Origin: Jilunia laotingensis
GTDB taxonomy: Bacteria > Bacteroidota > Bacteroidia > Bacteroidales > Bacteroidaceae
DNA: 64,000 nucleotides
Direction: 5' to 3'
Assembly: GCF_014385165.1 (NCBI RefSeq)
Contig: NZ_JACRTF010000001.1
Coordinates: forward strand, 1,860,001 to 1,924,000
In this document: in pieces, positions 43,540 through 52,600 of the stretch
How the letters are laid out: each line of letters opens with the position of its first letter
Position numbering within the stretch: position 1 is the stretch's first letter
Translations under genes and position numbers: made by a program
The notes under the pieces: generated by a model
Told to the model about the DNA's origin: nothing
The model's database searches: none
Seen by the model: the letters and a program-made list of their open reading frames with translations, nothing else

Positions 43540-44898
43540 ATGAATAAAACAGCTTTATTGTTGACAGCATGTGCCGGAATGGCAAATATGGCAGCTGCTC
43601 AGACTCAGAAGCCCAATATTGTTATCATCTATACGGATGATATGGGTATTGGAGATTTGTCATGTTATAACAGTGGTTGGGTAATGACTCCCAATATTGA
43701 CCGTTTGGCTTCCCAGGGGTTAAAGTTTAACCACTATTATACATCTTCTCCGGTAAGTTCGCCTTCCCGAGTAGGTCTGACGACGGGTATGTTTCCTACC
43801 GAATGGGGGATTAATACATTCTTGAACAACCGTAAATACAATGCCAATTGTGAGCAGTGTGATTATTTGGACAGTTCGGCTCCTACGATAGCTAAATCAT
43901 TGAAGGCTGCGGGATATTCCACAGCTCATATCGGTAAATGGCACATGGGGGGTGGCCGTGATGTGGATGATGCTCCTCAGATCCCCAAATATGGTTTTGA
44001 TGAATACCTGAGTACGTATGAAAGCCCCGATCCTGACAAGCTGATTACAGCTTCTAATTGGATATGGAGTGAGAACGATAGTATCAAGCGTTGGGAACGT
44101 ACCGGTTATTTTATAGATAAAACCTTGGATTATCTTTCACGTCATAAGGGAAAACCTTGTTTCGTGAATTTGTGGCCGGATGATATGCATGATCCATGGG
44201 TGCCATCGGCAGATTATTATAACAAGAAAGAGTTGTGGTCAACGGAAGTTCCGTTCCGTCAGGTGTTGGAAGAGTATGATCGCCAGATCGGTCGCTTCAT
44301 GGATGGTCTTGAAAAGTTAGGGCTAGCAGAGAATACAATCGTCATTTTTACCAGTGATAACGGTGCTTATCCAACATTCAATCAAGTACGTAGCAACGGT
44401 CATCGCGGTTCTAAGAACAGTATTTATGAAGGGGGTGTGAATATGCCTTTCATTATTGTATGGCCGAATAAAATTAAAGCCGGTGGAGTGGATGATGAGA
44501 GTGTGATCAATGCCGTTGATATATATCCGTCATTGTGTGCCATTACAGGTGCAAAACAAATTGCAGGCTTTAATTACAGTGGTGAAGATATGAGTAAGGC
44601 GTTGTTAGGGATTAAGCACCAAGCTCGGCAGAAAGACATGATGTGGGATTTCGGTCGTAATCGCTACTTCAATCGTCCGGCACAGGTACACCAACAAAGT
44701 CCGCATTTAGGTATCCGTCGGGGAGATTGGAAGGTATTGGTAAATGGCGACGGAACGAATCTTGAACTTTTTAATATTAAAGAAGATCCGAACGAAACTA
44801 CCAATATTGCTGACAGACATCCAGAGTTGGCTTCGGAGATGTCGAAGAAAGTAATAAACTGGTATTATACGAAACGGAAAGTGAGGGGGGAGAATTAA
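43540..44898 (+). CDS. Sulfatase (serine-type, family S1), fourth; paralogue of 33666-35021
   Basis: A 452-residue secreted sulfatase with maturation motif S73-S-P-S-R77 and the same layout as the second sulfatase, about 80 % identical by eye. It follows susD by 70 bp on the same strand and is closed by a strong terminator. Duplicate enzymes at both ends of the sigma-FecR-SusC-SusD block may differ in expression: one belongs to the upstream sulfatase transcript and one to the susCD transcript. Confidence 0.93.
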   Translation: MNKTALLLTACAGMANMAAAQTQKPNIVIIYTDDMGIGDLSCYNSGWVMTPNIDRLASQGLKFNHYYTSSPVSSPSRVGLTTGMFPTEWGINTFLNNRKYNANCEQCDYLDSSAPTIAKSLKAAGYSTAHIGKWHMGGGRDVDDAPQIPKYGFDEYLSTYESPDPDKLITASNWIWSENDSIKRWERTGYFIDKTLDYLSRHKGKPCFVNLWPDDMHDPWVPSADYYNKKELWSTEVPFRQVLEEYDRQIGRFMDGLEKLGLAENTIVIFTSDNGAYPTFNQVRSNGHRGSKNSIYEGGVNMPFIIVWPNKIKAGGVDDESVINAVDIYPSLCAITGAKQIAGFNYSGEDMSKALLGIKHQARQKDMMWDFGRNRYFNRPAQVHQQSPHLGIRRGDWKVLVNGDGTNLELFNIKEDPNETTNIADRHPELASEMSKKVINWYYTKRKVRGEN

Positions 44899-44914
44899 GA
44901 TTCCTTGTATTGTA

Positions 44915-44971
44915 TAATTAGATAACTGCGGGATTCAAGTGTAAAACCTGAATCCCGCAGTTGTCTAATTA
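44915..44971. terminator. Long bidirectional terminator after the sulfatase locus
   Basis: A 23 bp inverted repeat, nearly perfect (44915-44937 and 44949-44971), with the core ACTGCGGGATTCA/TGAATCCCGCAGT, between the convergent sulfatase and uridine-kinase-like genes. Confidence 0.85.
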
Positions 44972-45002
44972 TGTAAAGTAAAGGATTCTCTTCTCTTTCC
45001 AT

Positions 45003-46676
45003 CTAATATTTAAAACTGCTTCCTCCCAGAAACTCCCTTAGCAAAGAGGTGGGAGGTATTTCTTTGTCCTGAACAGGAAGGAAATATTTGATGAATTTTA
45101 GTAACCGGTAAGCTTCGGCATATTCCGGGCAGTTTCTTGGAACTCCGGTCAGGATAGTTTCTGCGTGAAGTCGGAGTACTGCAAACTCAAAAAGCAAAGC
45201 AGAGTTAAACATAACATCGGCATTCTCTTGATAAGGGAATATCCATTTATCTTCTCCGGCACGTACGCTGGGCCAGCGTGAAATAGTTTCCTGTGCAGAG
45301 TATCCACGATAATTGAAGTCGCGGATGATGCGGCGTAACAGCCGATTATCGGTTGTAGGAATCCAGTTATGATCGTCCAACGAAATAGTAGTCAAGGCAG
45401 ACACATATATCTTGAACTTGCTAGCATTAGGAATTTGCGGAGTCAGTTCCGGGTTCAAGGCATGAATACCTTCCAGAATAAGAATTGTGTGTTCGTCTAT
45501 TTTTAGCTTATCACCTTTGAATTCCTTTTTCCCAAGTGCGAAATTAAAGCGGGGCAATTCTACTTCTTCTCCTCGCAACAATGCCTGTAATTGCTCATTG
45601 AACAATTTAAGGTCAAGGGCATATAAAGATTCATAGTCATACTCTCCATTTTCATCACGGGGAGTGTCTTCCCTGTCAACGAAATAATTATCAAGCGAAA
45701 TGGGATAGGGCCTTAATCCATTGGTCATCAATTGGATGGATAGGCGCTTGCTAAAAGTCGTTTTTCCAGATGAAGAAGGTCCGGAAATCAATACCAGTTT
45801 CACTCTGTTTCCATTTTCACCACGGTTAAAGATCGTATCTGCTATTTGTGCTATTTTCTTTTCTTGTAAAGCTTCTGCTACATTTATAAGATCTGTGGCA
45901 TGTCCTGCTTCACAGGCAAGGTTGAAGTCACCGGCATTGTTCAATCCCATGATGGAACTCCAGTTTAGATATTCTTTAAAAACATCGAGCATTTTTTCCT
46001 GTTTTACTACCTCTTCTAAAACCTCGGGATTGTCTTTATTTGGAATACGGAGTAACAGACCGTCATAATACTTCACCAGATCGAATAGTTTGATAAACCC
46101 TGTACTAGGTAACAGGTTACCATAATAATAATCTATGGTATCTCCCAAGGTATAATAATAAGTATAGAGAGAACCGGAAGTTTCGAGCAGTTTGACTTTA
46201 TCGTTCATACCGCGTTCACTGAAGATACGTACAGCTTCGGCTGTATGACATTCAACGCGATGGAAAGAAATATTTTCATCAATAATCTCCTGCATTTTCT
46301 TTTTAATCAGAGATACATCTTCCAAAGTGATGGGATGACCGATGCGGAGATTACAAAAATAGCCTTTGGAAACAGGATGCTCAACATATAATTTCCCATC
46401 CGGAAAAAGCTCATTGACCGCCTTGTATAGTACAAAGCATAGAGAACGCACATAGGTGCGCATTCCTGATGGATCTCTGATATCCAGAAACTCTACATCC
46501 TTATTATTGTAGACACGAAAGTTAAGACCCTCGGAGCGATTATTGACCTTGGCACTGATAACCTGATAAGGGAAATTTAGATTAAAACCGTAATAAATAT
46601 CCAAAAGTGAACTTCCTATAGGGAATTCTTTATAAATATTATTATTTTTGCAACAGATTTGTAACATGTGTTTCAT
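45003..46676 (-). CDS. Nucleoside kinase with TGS-like N-terminus and uridine-kinase/PRK domain
   Basis: A 557-residue fusion protein typical of Bacteroidota. The N-terminal 60 residues look like a TGS domain ('FPIGSSLLDIYYGFNLNFPYQVISAKVNN'), followed by a threonyl-tRNA-synthetase-like second domain ('PVSKGYFCNLRIGHPITLEDV'). The C-terminal half is a phosphoribulokinase/uridine kinase domain with P-loop GPSSSGKTTF (about 299-308) and 'ILEGIHALNPELTPQI'. Likely it phosphorylates a nucleoside (uridine or cytidine); the function of the fused part is not known. Confidence 0.9.
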   Translation of the reverse strand: MKHMLQICCKNNNIYKEFPIGSSLLDIYYGFNLNFPYQVISAKVNNRSEGLNFRVYNNKDVEFLDIRDPSGMRTYVRSLCFVLYKAVNELFPDGKLYVEHPVSKGYFCNLRIGHPITLEDVSLIKKKMQEIIDENISFHRVECHTAEAVRIFSERGMNDKVKLLETSGSLYTYYYTLGDTIDYYYGNLLPSTGFIKLFDLVKYYDGLLLRIPNKDNPEVLEEVVKQEKMLDVFKEYLNWSSIMGLNNAGDFNLACEAGHATDLINVAEALQEKKIAQIADTIFNRGENGNRVKLVLISGPSSSGKTTFSKRLSIQLMTNGLRPYPISLDNYFVDREDTPRDENGEYDYESLYALDLKLFNEQLQALLRGEEVELPRFNFALGKKEFKGDKLKIDEHTILILEGIHALNPELTPQIPNASKFKIYVSALTTISLDDHNWIPTTDNRLLRRIIRDFNYRGYSAQETISRWPSVRAGEDKWIFPYQENADVMFNSALLFEFAVLRLHAETILTGVPRNCPEYAEAYRLLKFIKYFLPVQDKEIPPTSLLREFLGGSSFKY

Positions 46677-46758
46677 GACATCTCTTTTTTTATCATTTAC
46701 AGGTAAATATAGGGGTTAATAATAGATATGACAATAAAACTCTCTAATTAATTAAAGG

Positions 46759-48456
46759 ATGGAATATTCTTTTTATGATTTTTTAAAGTTACTGGGCTCT
46801 CTAGCGCTGTTTCTGTATGGAATGAAGATCATGAGTGAAGGCCTTCAGAAGTTTGCCGGTGACCGTTTACGAACCATTTTGACGGCAATGACTACGAACC
46901 GTGTGACTGGAGTACTTACAGGTATACTTATTACTGCTCTGGTCCAATCTTCCTCAGCTACCACGGTTATGGTGGTGAGTTTCGTAAATGCTGGACTACT
47001 GACTCTTTCACAATCTATCGGTGTAATAATGGGTGCCAATGTCGGTACTACAGTTACTGCTTGGATTATTTCTGTATTCGGATTTAAAATCGATGTAGCT
47101 GCAATGGCACTTCCGCTTCTGGCATTTGGCGTTCCGCTTCTATTTTCGCAAAAAAGTACCCGTAAGTCTGTCGGGGAATTTATTTTTGGATTTTCTTTCC
47201 TTTTTATGGGACTTGCATACTTACAGATGTATGCACCGGATTTAAGTAAGAATCCTGAAATGCTTGCATTTGTACAGAATTATACGGATATGGGATTTCT
47301 CTCAATCATTATTTTTGTATTGGTTGGAGCCGTGATTACTATGATTGTGCAAGCATCTGCTGCTACAATGGCTATTACTCTTATTATGTGTGCTAATGGC
47401 TGGATCAGTTTTGAATTGGGGGCGGCTTTAGCGATGGGGCAGAATATCGGTACAACAATTACGGCCAATCTTGCAGCTTTGACCGGAAATACGCAGGCAC
47501 GGCGTGCAGCACTTGCGCATCTTTTATTTAATGTTTTTGGCGTAATTGTCGTGCTTTGTATTTTCCATCCTTTTACAAGGGCTGTAAGTTGGTTTGTTAC
47601 AGATTTTATGAATCAGCATAACCCGGCAACACAAGTCGCTTTTGAATTGTCAGCCTTCCATACAGCGTTTAATATCTTCAATGTACTTCTACTTATATGG
47701 TTTGTAAAGGGCATAGAACGTGTGGTTTGTATATTGCTTCCGTTGAAAGACACCGACGAGGAATATCGCTTGCGCTATATTTCCAGAGGATTGCTTTCTA
47801 CTGCAGAACTTTCAATTCTTGAAGCACGCAAAGAAATTCATCTGTTTGCTGAACGTACACACCGTATGTTTGGGATGGTGAGGGATCTTTTACATACTGA
47901 AAAGGATGATGACTTTAATAAATTGTTCAGCCGTGTAGAAAAGTATGAAAACATTAGTGATAATATGGAACTGGAAATAGCTAACTATCTAAATCAGGTG
48001 TCCGAAGGGCGGTTGAGTTCGGAAAGTAAGTTACAGATACGTGCCATGCTTCGCGAGGTGACTGAGATTGAAAGTATAGGTGACAGTTGCTATAATCTAG
48101 CACGTACTATTAATCGGAAACGGCAGACGAATCAAGACTTTACAGAGAAACAGTATGAGCATATCCACTTTATGATGAAGCTTACAAACGATGCTCTTGA
48201 ACAGATGATTGTTGTCGTTGAGAAGCCCGAACATCACGGTGCAGATGTCAACAAATCGTTTAATATAGAAAATGAAATCAATAACTATCGTAACCAATTG
48301 AAGAATCAGAATATTCTGGATGTGAACAATAAAGAGTACGATTATCAGATGGGTGTTTATTATATGGATATTATTGCCGAATGTGAAAAACTTGGTGATT
48401 ATATCGTAAATGTTGTCGAAGCGAGCAGTGATGTGAAAGAGAAGAAAGCATCCTGA
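46759..48456 (+). CDS. Na/Pi cotransporter family protein with C-terminal PhoU-like domain
   Basis: A 565-residue inner-membrane protein with two inverted Na/Pi-cotransporter repeats, marked by 'QSSSATTVMVVSFVNAGLL' and 'VQASAATMAITLIMCANGWI'. About eight to nine membrane segments end near residue 325, and a helical PhoU-like cytoplasmic domain (about 345-560) follows. It probably exports or imports phosphate with sodium. It starts 82 bp from the divergent kinase gene. Confidence 0.93.
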   Translation: MEYSFYDFLKLLGSLALFLYGMKIMSEGLQKFAGDRLRTILTAMTTNRVTGVLTGILITALVQSSSATTVMVVSFVNAGLLTLSQSIGVIMGANVGTTVTAWIISVFGFKIDVAAMALPLLAFGVPLLFSQKSTRKSVGEFIFGFSFLFMGLAYLQMYAPDLSKNPEMLAFVQNYTDMGFLSIIIFVLVGAVITMIVQASAATMAITLIMCANGWISFELGAALAMGQNIGTTITANLAALTGNTQARRAALAHLLFNVFGVIVVLCIFHPFTRAVSWFVTDFMNQHNPATQVAFELSAFHTAFNIFNVLLLIWFVKGIERVVCILLPLKDTDEEYRLRYISRGLLSTAELSILEARKEIHLFAERTHRMFGMVRDLLHTEKDDDFNKLFSRVEKYENISDNMELEIANYLNQVSEGRLSSESKLQIRAMLREVTEIESIGDSCYNLARTINRKRQTNQDFTEKQYEHIHFMMKLTNDALEQMIVVVEKPEHHGADVNKSFNIENEINNYRNQLKNQNILDVNNKEYDYQMGVYYMDIIAECEKLGDYIVNVVEASSDVKEKKAS

Positions 48457-48502
48457 TCTGAATAAACGAAAAGGAGGCTGTCCTTAAGATTTTATAAATA
48501 AG

Positions 48503-48548
48503 CAATCACCCACGCTACTAAAATAGCTGTAGCGTGGGTGATTGTTTT
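48503..48548 (+). terminator. Terminator after the Na/Pi cotransporter gene
   Basis: A 15 bp perfect stem, CAATCACCCACGCTA (48503-48517) and TAGCGTGGGTGATTG (48530-48544), followed by TTTT. A second small hairpin with a T7 run (AGGAG/CTCCT, about 48555-48577) follows directly and may back it up. Confidence 0.9.
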
Positions 48549-48595
48549 AAAAGAGGAGTTTCAATGCTCCTTTTTTTCTATTTTTAATTTTTCAA

Positions 48596-48763
48596 TTAAT
48601 CGTCTTCATAGATCTCAAAATCTTCTTTCCCTACCCCGCAGAGTGGACAAACCCAATCCTCCGGAATATCTTCAAAAGCTGTGCCTGGTTCAATGCCACT
48701 ATCTGGATCGCCTTTTTCGGGATCATAAATATAATCACAAACTGTGCAAATGTACTTCTTCAT
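48596..48763 (-). CDS. Rubredoxin
   Basis: A 55-residue iron protein. The two Cys knuckles are '[12 protein letters not shown]' (C6, C9) and '[11 protein letters not shown]' (C39, C42), which bind one iron. Conserved aromatic residues (Y11, Y13, F30, W37) are in place and the length is exactly that of classical rubredoxins. It is a cytoplasmic one-electron carrier, in anaerobes often serving peroxide or superoxide reduction. It is a stand-alone gene convergent with the Na/Pi cotransporter and divergent from the PAS sensor gene. Confidence 0.97.
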   Translation of the reverse strand: MKKYICTVCDYIYDPEKGDPDSGIEPGTAFEDIPEDWVCPLCGVGKEDFEIYEDD

Positions 48764-48855
48764 AATGTTTTATTTTTTTAATTGGTTATATTAATAATAA
48801 CAAAATAGGGAGTTGTTTGTTCATTAATATCTATTTTTTTATAGCAGAAAAGTTG

Positions 48856-48863
48856 TACCTTTG
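48856..48863 (+). promoter_or_regulatory. -7 promoter box of the PAS sensor gene
   Basis: TACCTTTG matches TAnnTTTG, 40 bp before the ATG at 48904. It falls inside the longer open frame (from 48817), so the shorter protein is the likely one. Confidence 0.6.
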
Positions 48864-48903
48864 CCTCCACACAATCAATAATATCAGGCAATTTGAAAGA
48901 CTT

Positions 48904-49443
48904 ATGAAAGTAGATGTTCTATTAATCGTTTTATGTTTGTTTTTTTTAATTGCTTTCCTTTATGAGAGAAGAAGGCGTATACATACACGTCTGGTTTTAC
49001 AGAAAGAAACGGACGAGTTAAAGCGAACTAGTGATATTGCAGCGGCTATTCTTAAAAGTGTACATGCATTTGTACTGTTAATAGACAGAGATTTTACGGT
49101 GTTGAAAACAAATTATTACAGGCGTACCGGTACAAAGAAGGGGTCTAAAGAGAAAAAAGTCGGAGACTTATTGCAATGCCGGAATGCACAATCTGTCGCA
49201 GGTGGATGTGGAATGCATGAGTTATGTGTATCCTGTCCTGTTCGTAAAGCTATCACGCAAGCTTTTACCGATGAAAAGAATTTCACTGATCTGGAGACTA
49301 CTATGAATTTATGTATATCCGATAATGAATCGATTGAATGTAATGTATTGGTTTCCGGCAATTATCTTTCTCTGGATGGAGAAGATTGTATGGTACTTAC
49401 TGTACACGATGTAACTGATCTGAAAAGAGCCGAGCGTGTTTGA
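48904..49443 (+). CDS. Membrane-anchored PAS-domain protein with a cysteine cluster
   Basis: A 179-residue protein: an N-terminal transmembrane helix ('VDVLLIVLCLFFLIAFLYE') followed by a short helix and one PAS domain ('AILKSVHAFVLLIDRDFTVLKTN' to 'MVLTVHDVTDLKRAE'). Inside the PAS domain lies C-x9-C-x5-C-x2-C ('CRNAQSVAGGCGMHELCVSC'), a cluster known from memory in PAS modules of Bacteroidota sensor kinases, probably binding a metal or sensing redox state. There is no kinase, GGDEF or HTH output domain, so it must act with another protein. It is divergent from rubredoxin. Confidence 0.8.
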   Translation: MKVDVLLIVLCLFFLIAFLYERRRRIHTRLVLQKETDELKRTSDIAAAILKSVHAFVLLIDRDFTVLKTNYYRRTGTKKGSKEKKVGDLLQCRNAQSVAGGCGMHELCVSCPVRKAITQAFTDEKNFTDLETTMNLCISDNESIECNVLVSGNYLSLDGEDCMVLTVHDVTDLKRAERV

Positions 49444-49649
49444 GAGAAAGCATGACAATTGATTAATACTATTCTGATGACGGATGATTTATATTTCTAA
49501 TGATAGTCGATTTGTAGAGGCTTTTAAAGATAAAGTGGATTAATAATAAGAGAGTTACAAAATAAATGTAGTATTAAAAAGGATACTAAATCTAGTTTTG
49601 TAGATGTAAATTGTTCCCTTGAAACTCATAGTTTATGCTTTGGTTTTCT

Positions 49650-49657
49650 TAAATTTG
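49650..49657 (+). promoter_or_regulatory. -7 promoter box of the large surface protein gene
   Basis: TAAATTTG matches TAnnTTTG, 37 bp before the ATG at 49695. The 200 bp before it are gene-free. Confidence 0.55.
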
Positions 49658-49694
49658 GTGAAGAAAAATATGTTGTATTTAATACCCAAATGCT

Positions 49695-52600
49695 ATGAGA
49701 TCAAGATTATTACTTCTAATGGCAGGCATATTCTTTACTGCCCTTCTTTTTACTGAAAACCTTTCAGCGGAAAATGATCCGGTCGTAACCAAAGCAACGG
49801 TGAACGCCTACGTTCTGTCACTTAATGACGACCCTGGCATCTTTCTGTTCGATTTGAAAAATCCTGGTAACTTGGAAATGAAGTTTCCTCTTGAAGCTAA
49901 CGAGATTGCCAGTGCAGGAACTTATGCTAATGGCAAATATTATGCAATGATTCTTACTAAAGACCAAAAGCCTATAGGTTTGTTTGCTTATGATTTGCAA
50001 ACCGGCTTACGGACATTGGTGAATGACATGTCGGACGCGGTTTCGTTTTTTATAGACATGACATATGATTATACCACTTCGTCGCTCTATGCTTTATGGT
50101 ATGATTATCCGAATACGACACTGTTACGTGTAAATACCGAAGATGGATCACCAACATTGATCAATATTTATCAAAATAAAGGACTCTATGCCATAGCGGC
50201 TGACATAACAGGGCAGCTTTATGTTACTTCATCTAATGGATATGTTTATTCCATAGATAAAACAAATAACGAACTAGTGGAACTGTTCTCTACTGAAATT
50301 TATGGTAGCGGCTTTCAAAGCATGGATTTCGATTTGAACAGCGGGCGGTTGTATTGGATAATTCATCGATATGGTAATCCGTTGTTTTACGAAATAGATC
50401 TGGCTCAACAGAGCATTCAACCGATGAATAATTTCCCATCCGGTTATCAAATGGGTGGTTTACATACGGCATTTACGAATGCTGTTTCGGAGAGTCCTGC
50501 TGCGATTGATAACTTGTCTGCCCAATATGGTGAAGATTTCTTGTCAACATTGAAATGGACAAATCCGACTTTGACTCTTGCGGGAGAAGCATTGCCTGAT
50601 TTGTTGTATGCAGAAGTATATCGAAACGATACTTTGGTGGACAAATTAACTAACGTTTCCAAAGGAGGGACTTCGGAATGGACAGATTTATCTGCTCCTA
50701 ATAAAATTAATAAATATAAGATAATCACTTATACATCTGATGGTAAAGAAGGATTTCCGGCATGGATATCTTCTTTCTCAGGGCAAGATGTTCCCGGCAA
50801 TCCGACCAATGTTGAAGTATCAAAGCTCAGTGAAACGAGTGCTTCTATCACTTGGGAAGCTCCTACTAACGGACTACATGACTGCTGGTTTGATCGGGAA
50901 ACGTTGACTTACAAAATAGTCCGCCAGCCCGATAATACAGTTCTGGCTGAACAATTGTCGGCCACAACCTATACTGATGAAAATGTTACGGAATATTCAA
51001 ACTATACGTATCAAATTATAGCCCTTAATGCTCATGGTGAAGGAGGAAGTGCTTTATCATCTACCGTTTCGTTGGGAGAGAGTATTCATCTTCCTTTTAC
51101 TTCTACTTTTCTGACGGAAGAAGACTTTAACCTGTGGAGTGTTTATAACAGGGATGATACAGAAGCCAGTTGGTCTTTCGGACAGACGTATAAAGGAGAA
51201 GGATGTGCTACCTCCTCATCCTATGTCACACCTTTCACAACTGTCGATAACTGGTTGGTATCTCCTCCTTTATATCTGGAAAAGGGAATTAGGTATGAAT
51301 TGTCTTTTAAAGCATATACCGCCTATTATAATAGTGAAACGTTCAGAATAACTCTTGGAACAGCGCCTGATCCGGAAGCCCAAACTATTATTGTCAAAGA
51401 TTTGTCTGTTAAAAACTACTATGGTGAATCTGTAACTATTATTTTACCTGAACAAGAAGAGGATGGGAACTATTATTTAGGTATCCAACATTATGCCGAA
51501 GTAAGTAACTGCATGATGTTACAAGTCAATAACCTGCAACTTAAAGAACAAGATAAAGGAAGTGTGAACGGAACGATTACCACAGCCACAGGTCCTATTG
51601 CAAATGTTACGATTACTTTAAACGGTGACAGGACTTATACGGGTAAGACGGATGCTGATGGAAAATATGATATTAAAGAGGTCATTCAAGGAGAATATGT
51701 GTTGAAAGCAAGTGTTTTGGGATATGAAGAGTGGGAAGAAAATATAACTGTAACTCCAGAAGTGGCTTTGAATAAAGATATTACTTTGGAAACGTTGCCA
51801 CAGTATAAAGTACAAGGAGTTGTGAATGATAGTAAGGGAAATCCTGTCAGTGGGGCAACGATAATTCTATCAGGGTATAATTATTATCGTACCTCTACGG
51901 ATGGAGACGGAGCATTCAAATTTGATCAAGTGTACCAGAGCCGTGAATATAAATTGGAGATAAAAAAGAATAACTTCGAATCGAAGAGTAATTCATTGAT
52001 AGTGGAAAGTGATGTACAATATGATCCGGTTCAATTAGTATATAAGAATTTGTCCCCGTATACGATAGAAGCAACAATGACTCAGGAAGGACAAGACGAA
52101 TCGGTTGTGATTAGCTGGAATCGTCCTGTCGATCTGACAGCATATGCTTATGACAATGACCAGCCTTCTACGCCTATCGGTTATGACATAGGAAGAGAAA
52201 CACATATTTTGGGTGCCGTCTACCGGGAGGCTACTACACTTTACCGTATTAAATGGTATACCATGAGCCATGATGAAAAGAAACCTTTTGTACATGTTTA
52301 TATCATTGATCTCGATGAACAGGGTAATCCAACGGGAGAAATGCTTTTCTCACAAAAGGAAGTGCCGACCGAAGACGACCAGTGGACTACATTCGAATTA
52401 CCCGAACGGGTCAGCGCGCCACGCGGTTTTATGATTGCACTCAGCGGAGAGGGCAATATTAACCTTGCTAAAGACGATAATCCCGAAATAGTAGGTGGTA
52501 AGACACAGTGTTATAGCACAAATTATGCGTTCCCTGATGGATATACGTATTTTGAAGATGCAAAATGGACGGGGGCTTTAATGCTACGTGCCGAGGGAGA

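Noticed and set aside
48817..48903. N-terminal extension of the PAS protein
   Set aside because: It contains the -7 box TACCTTTG, and the residues after ATG 48904 form the membrane helix directly.
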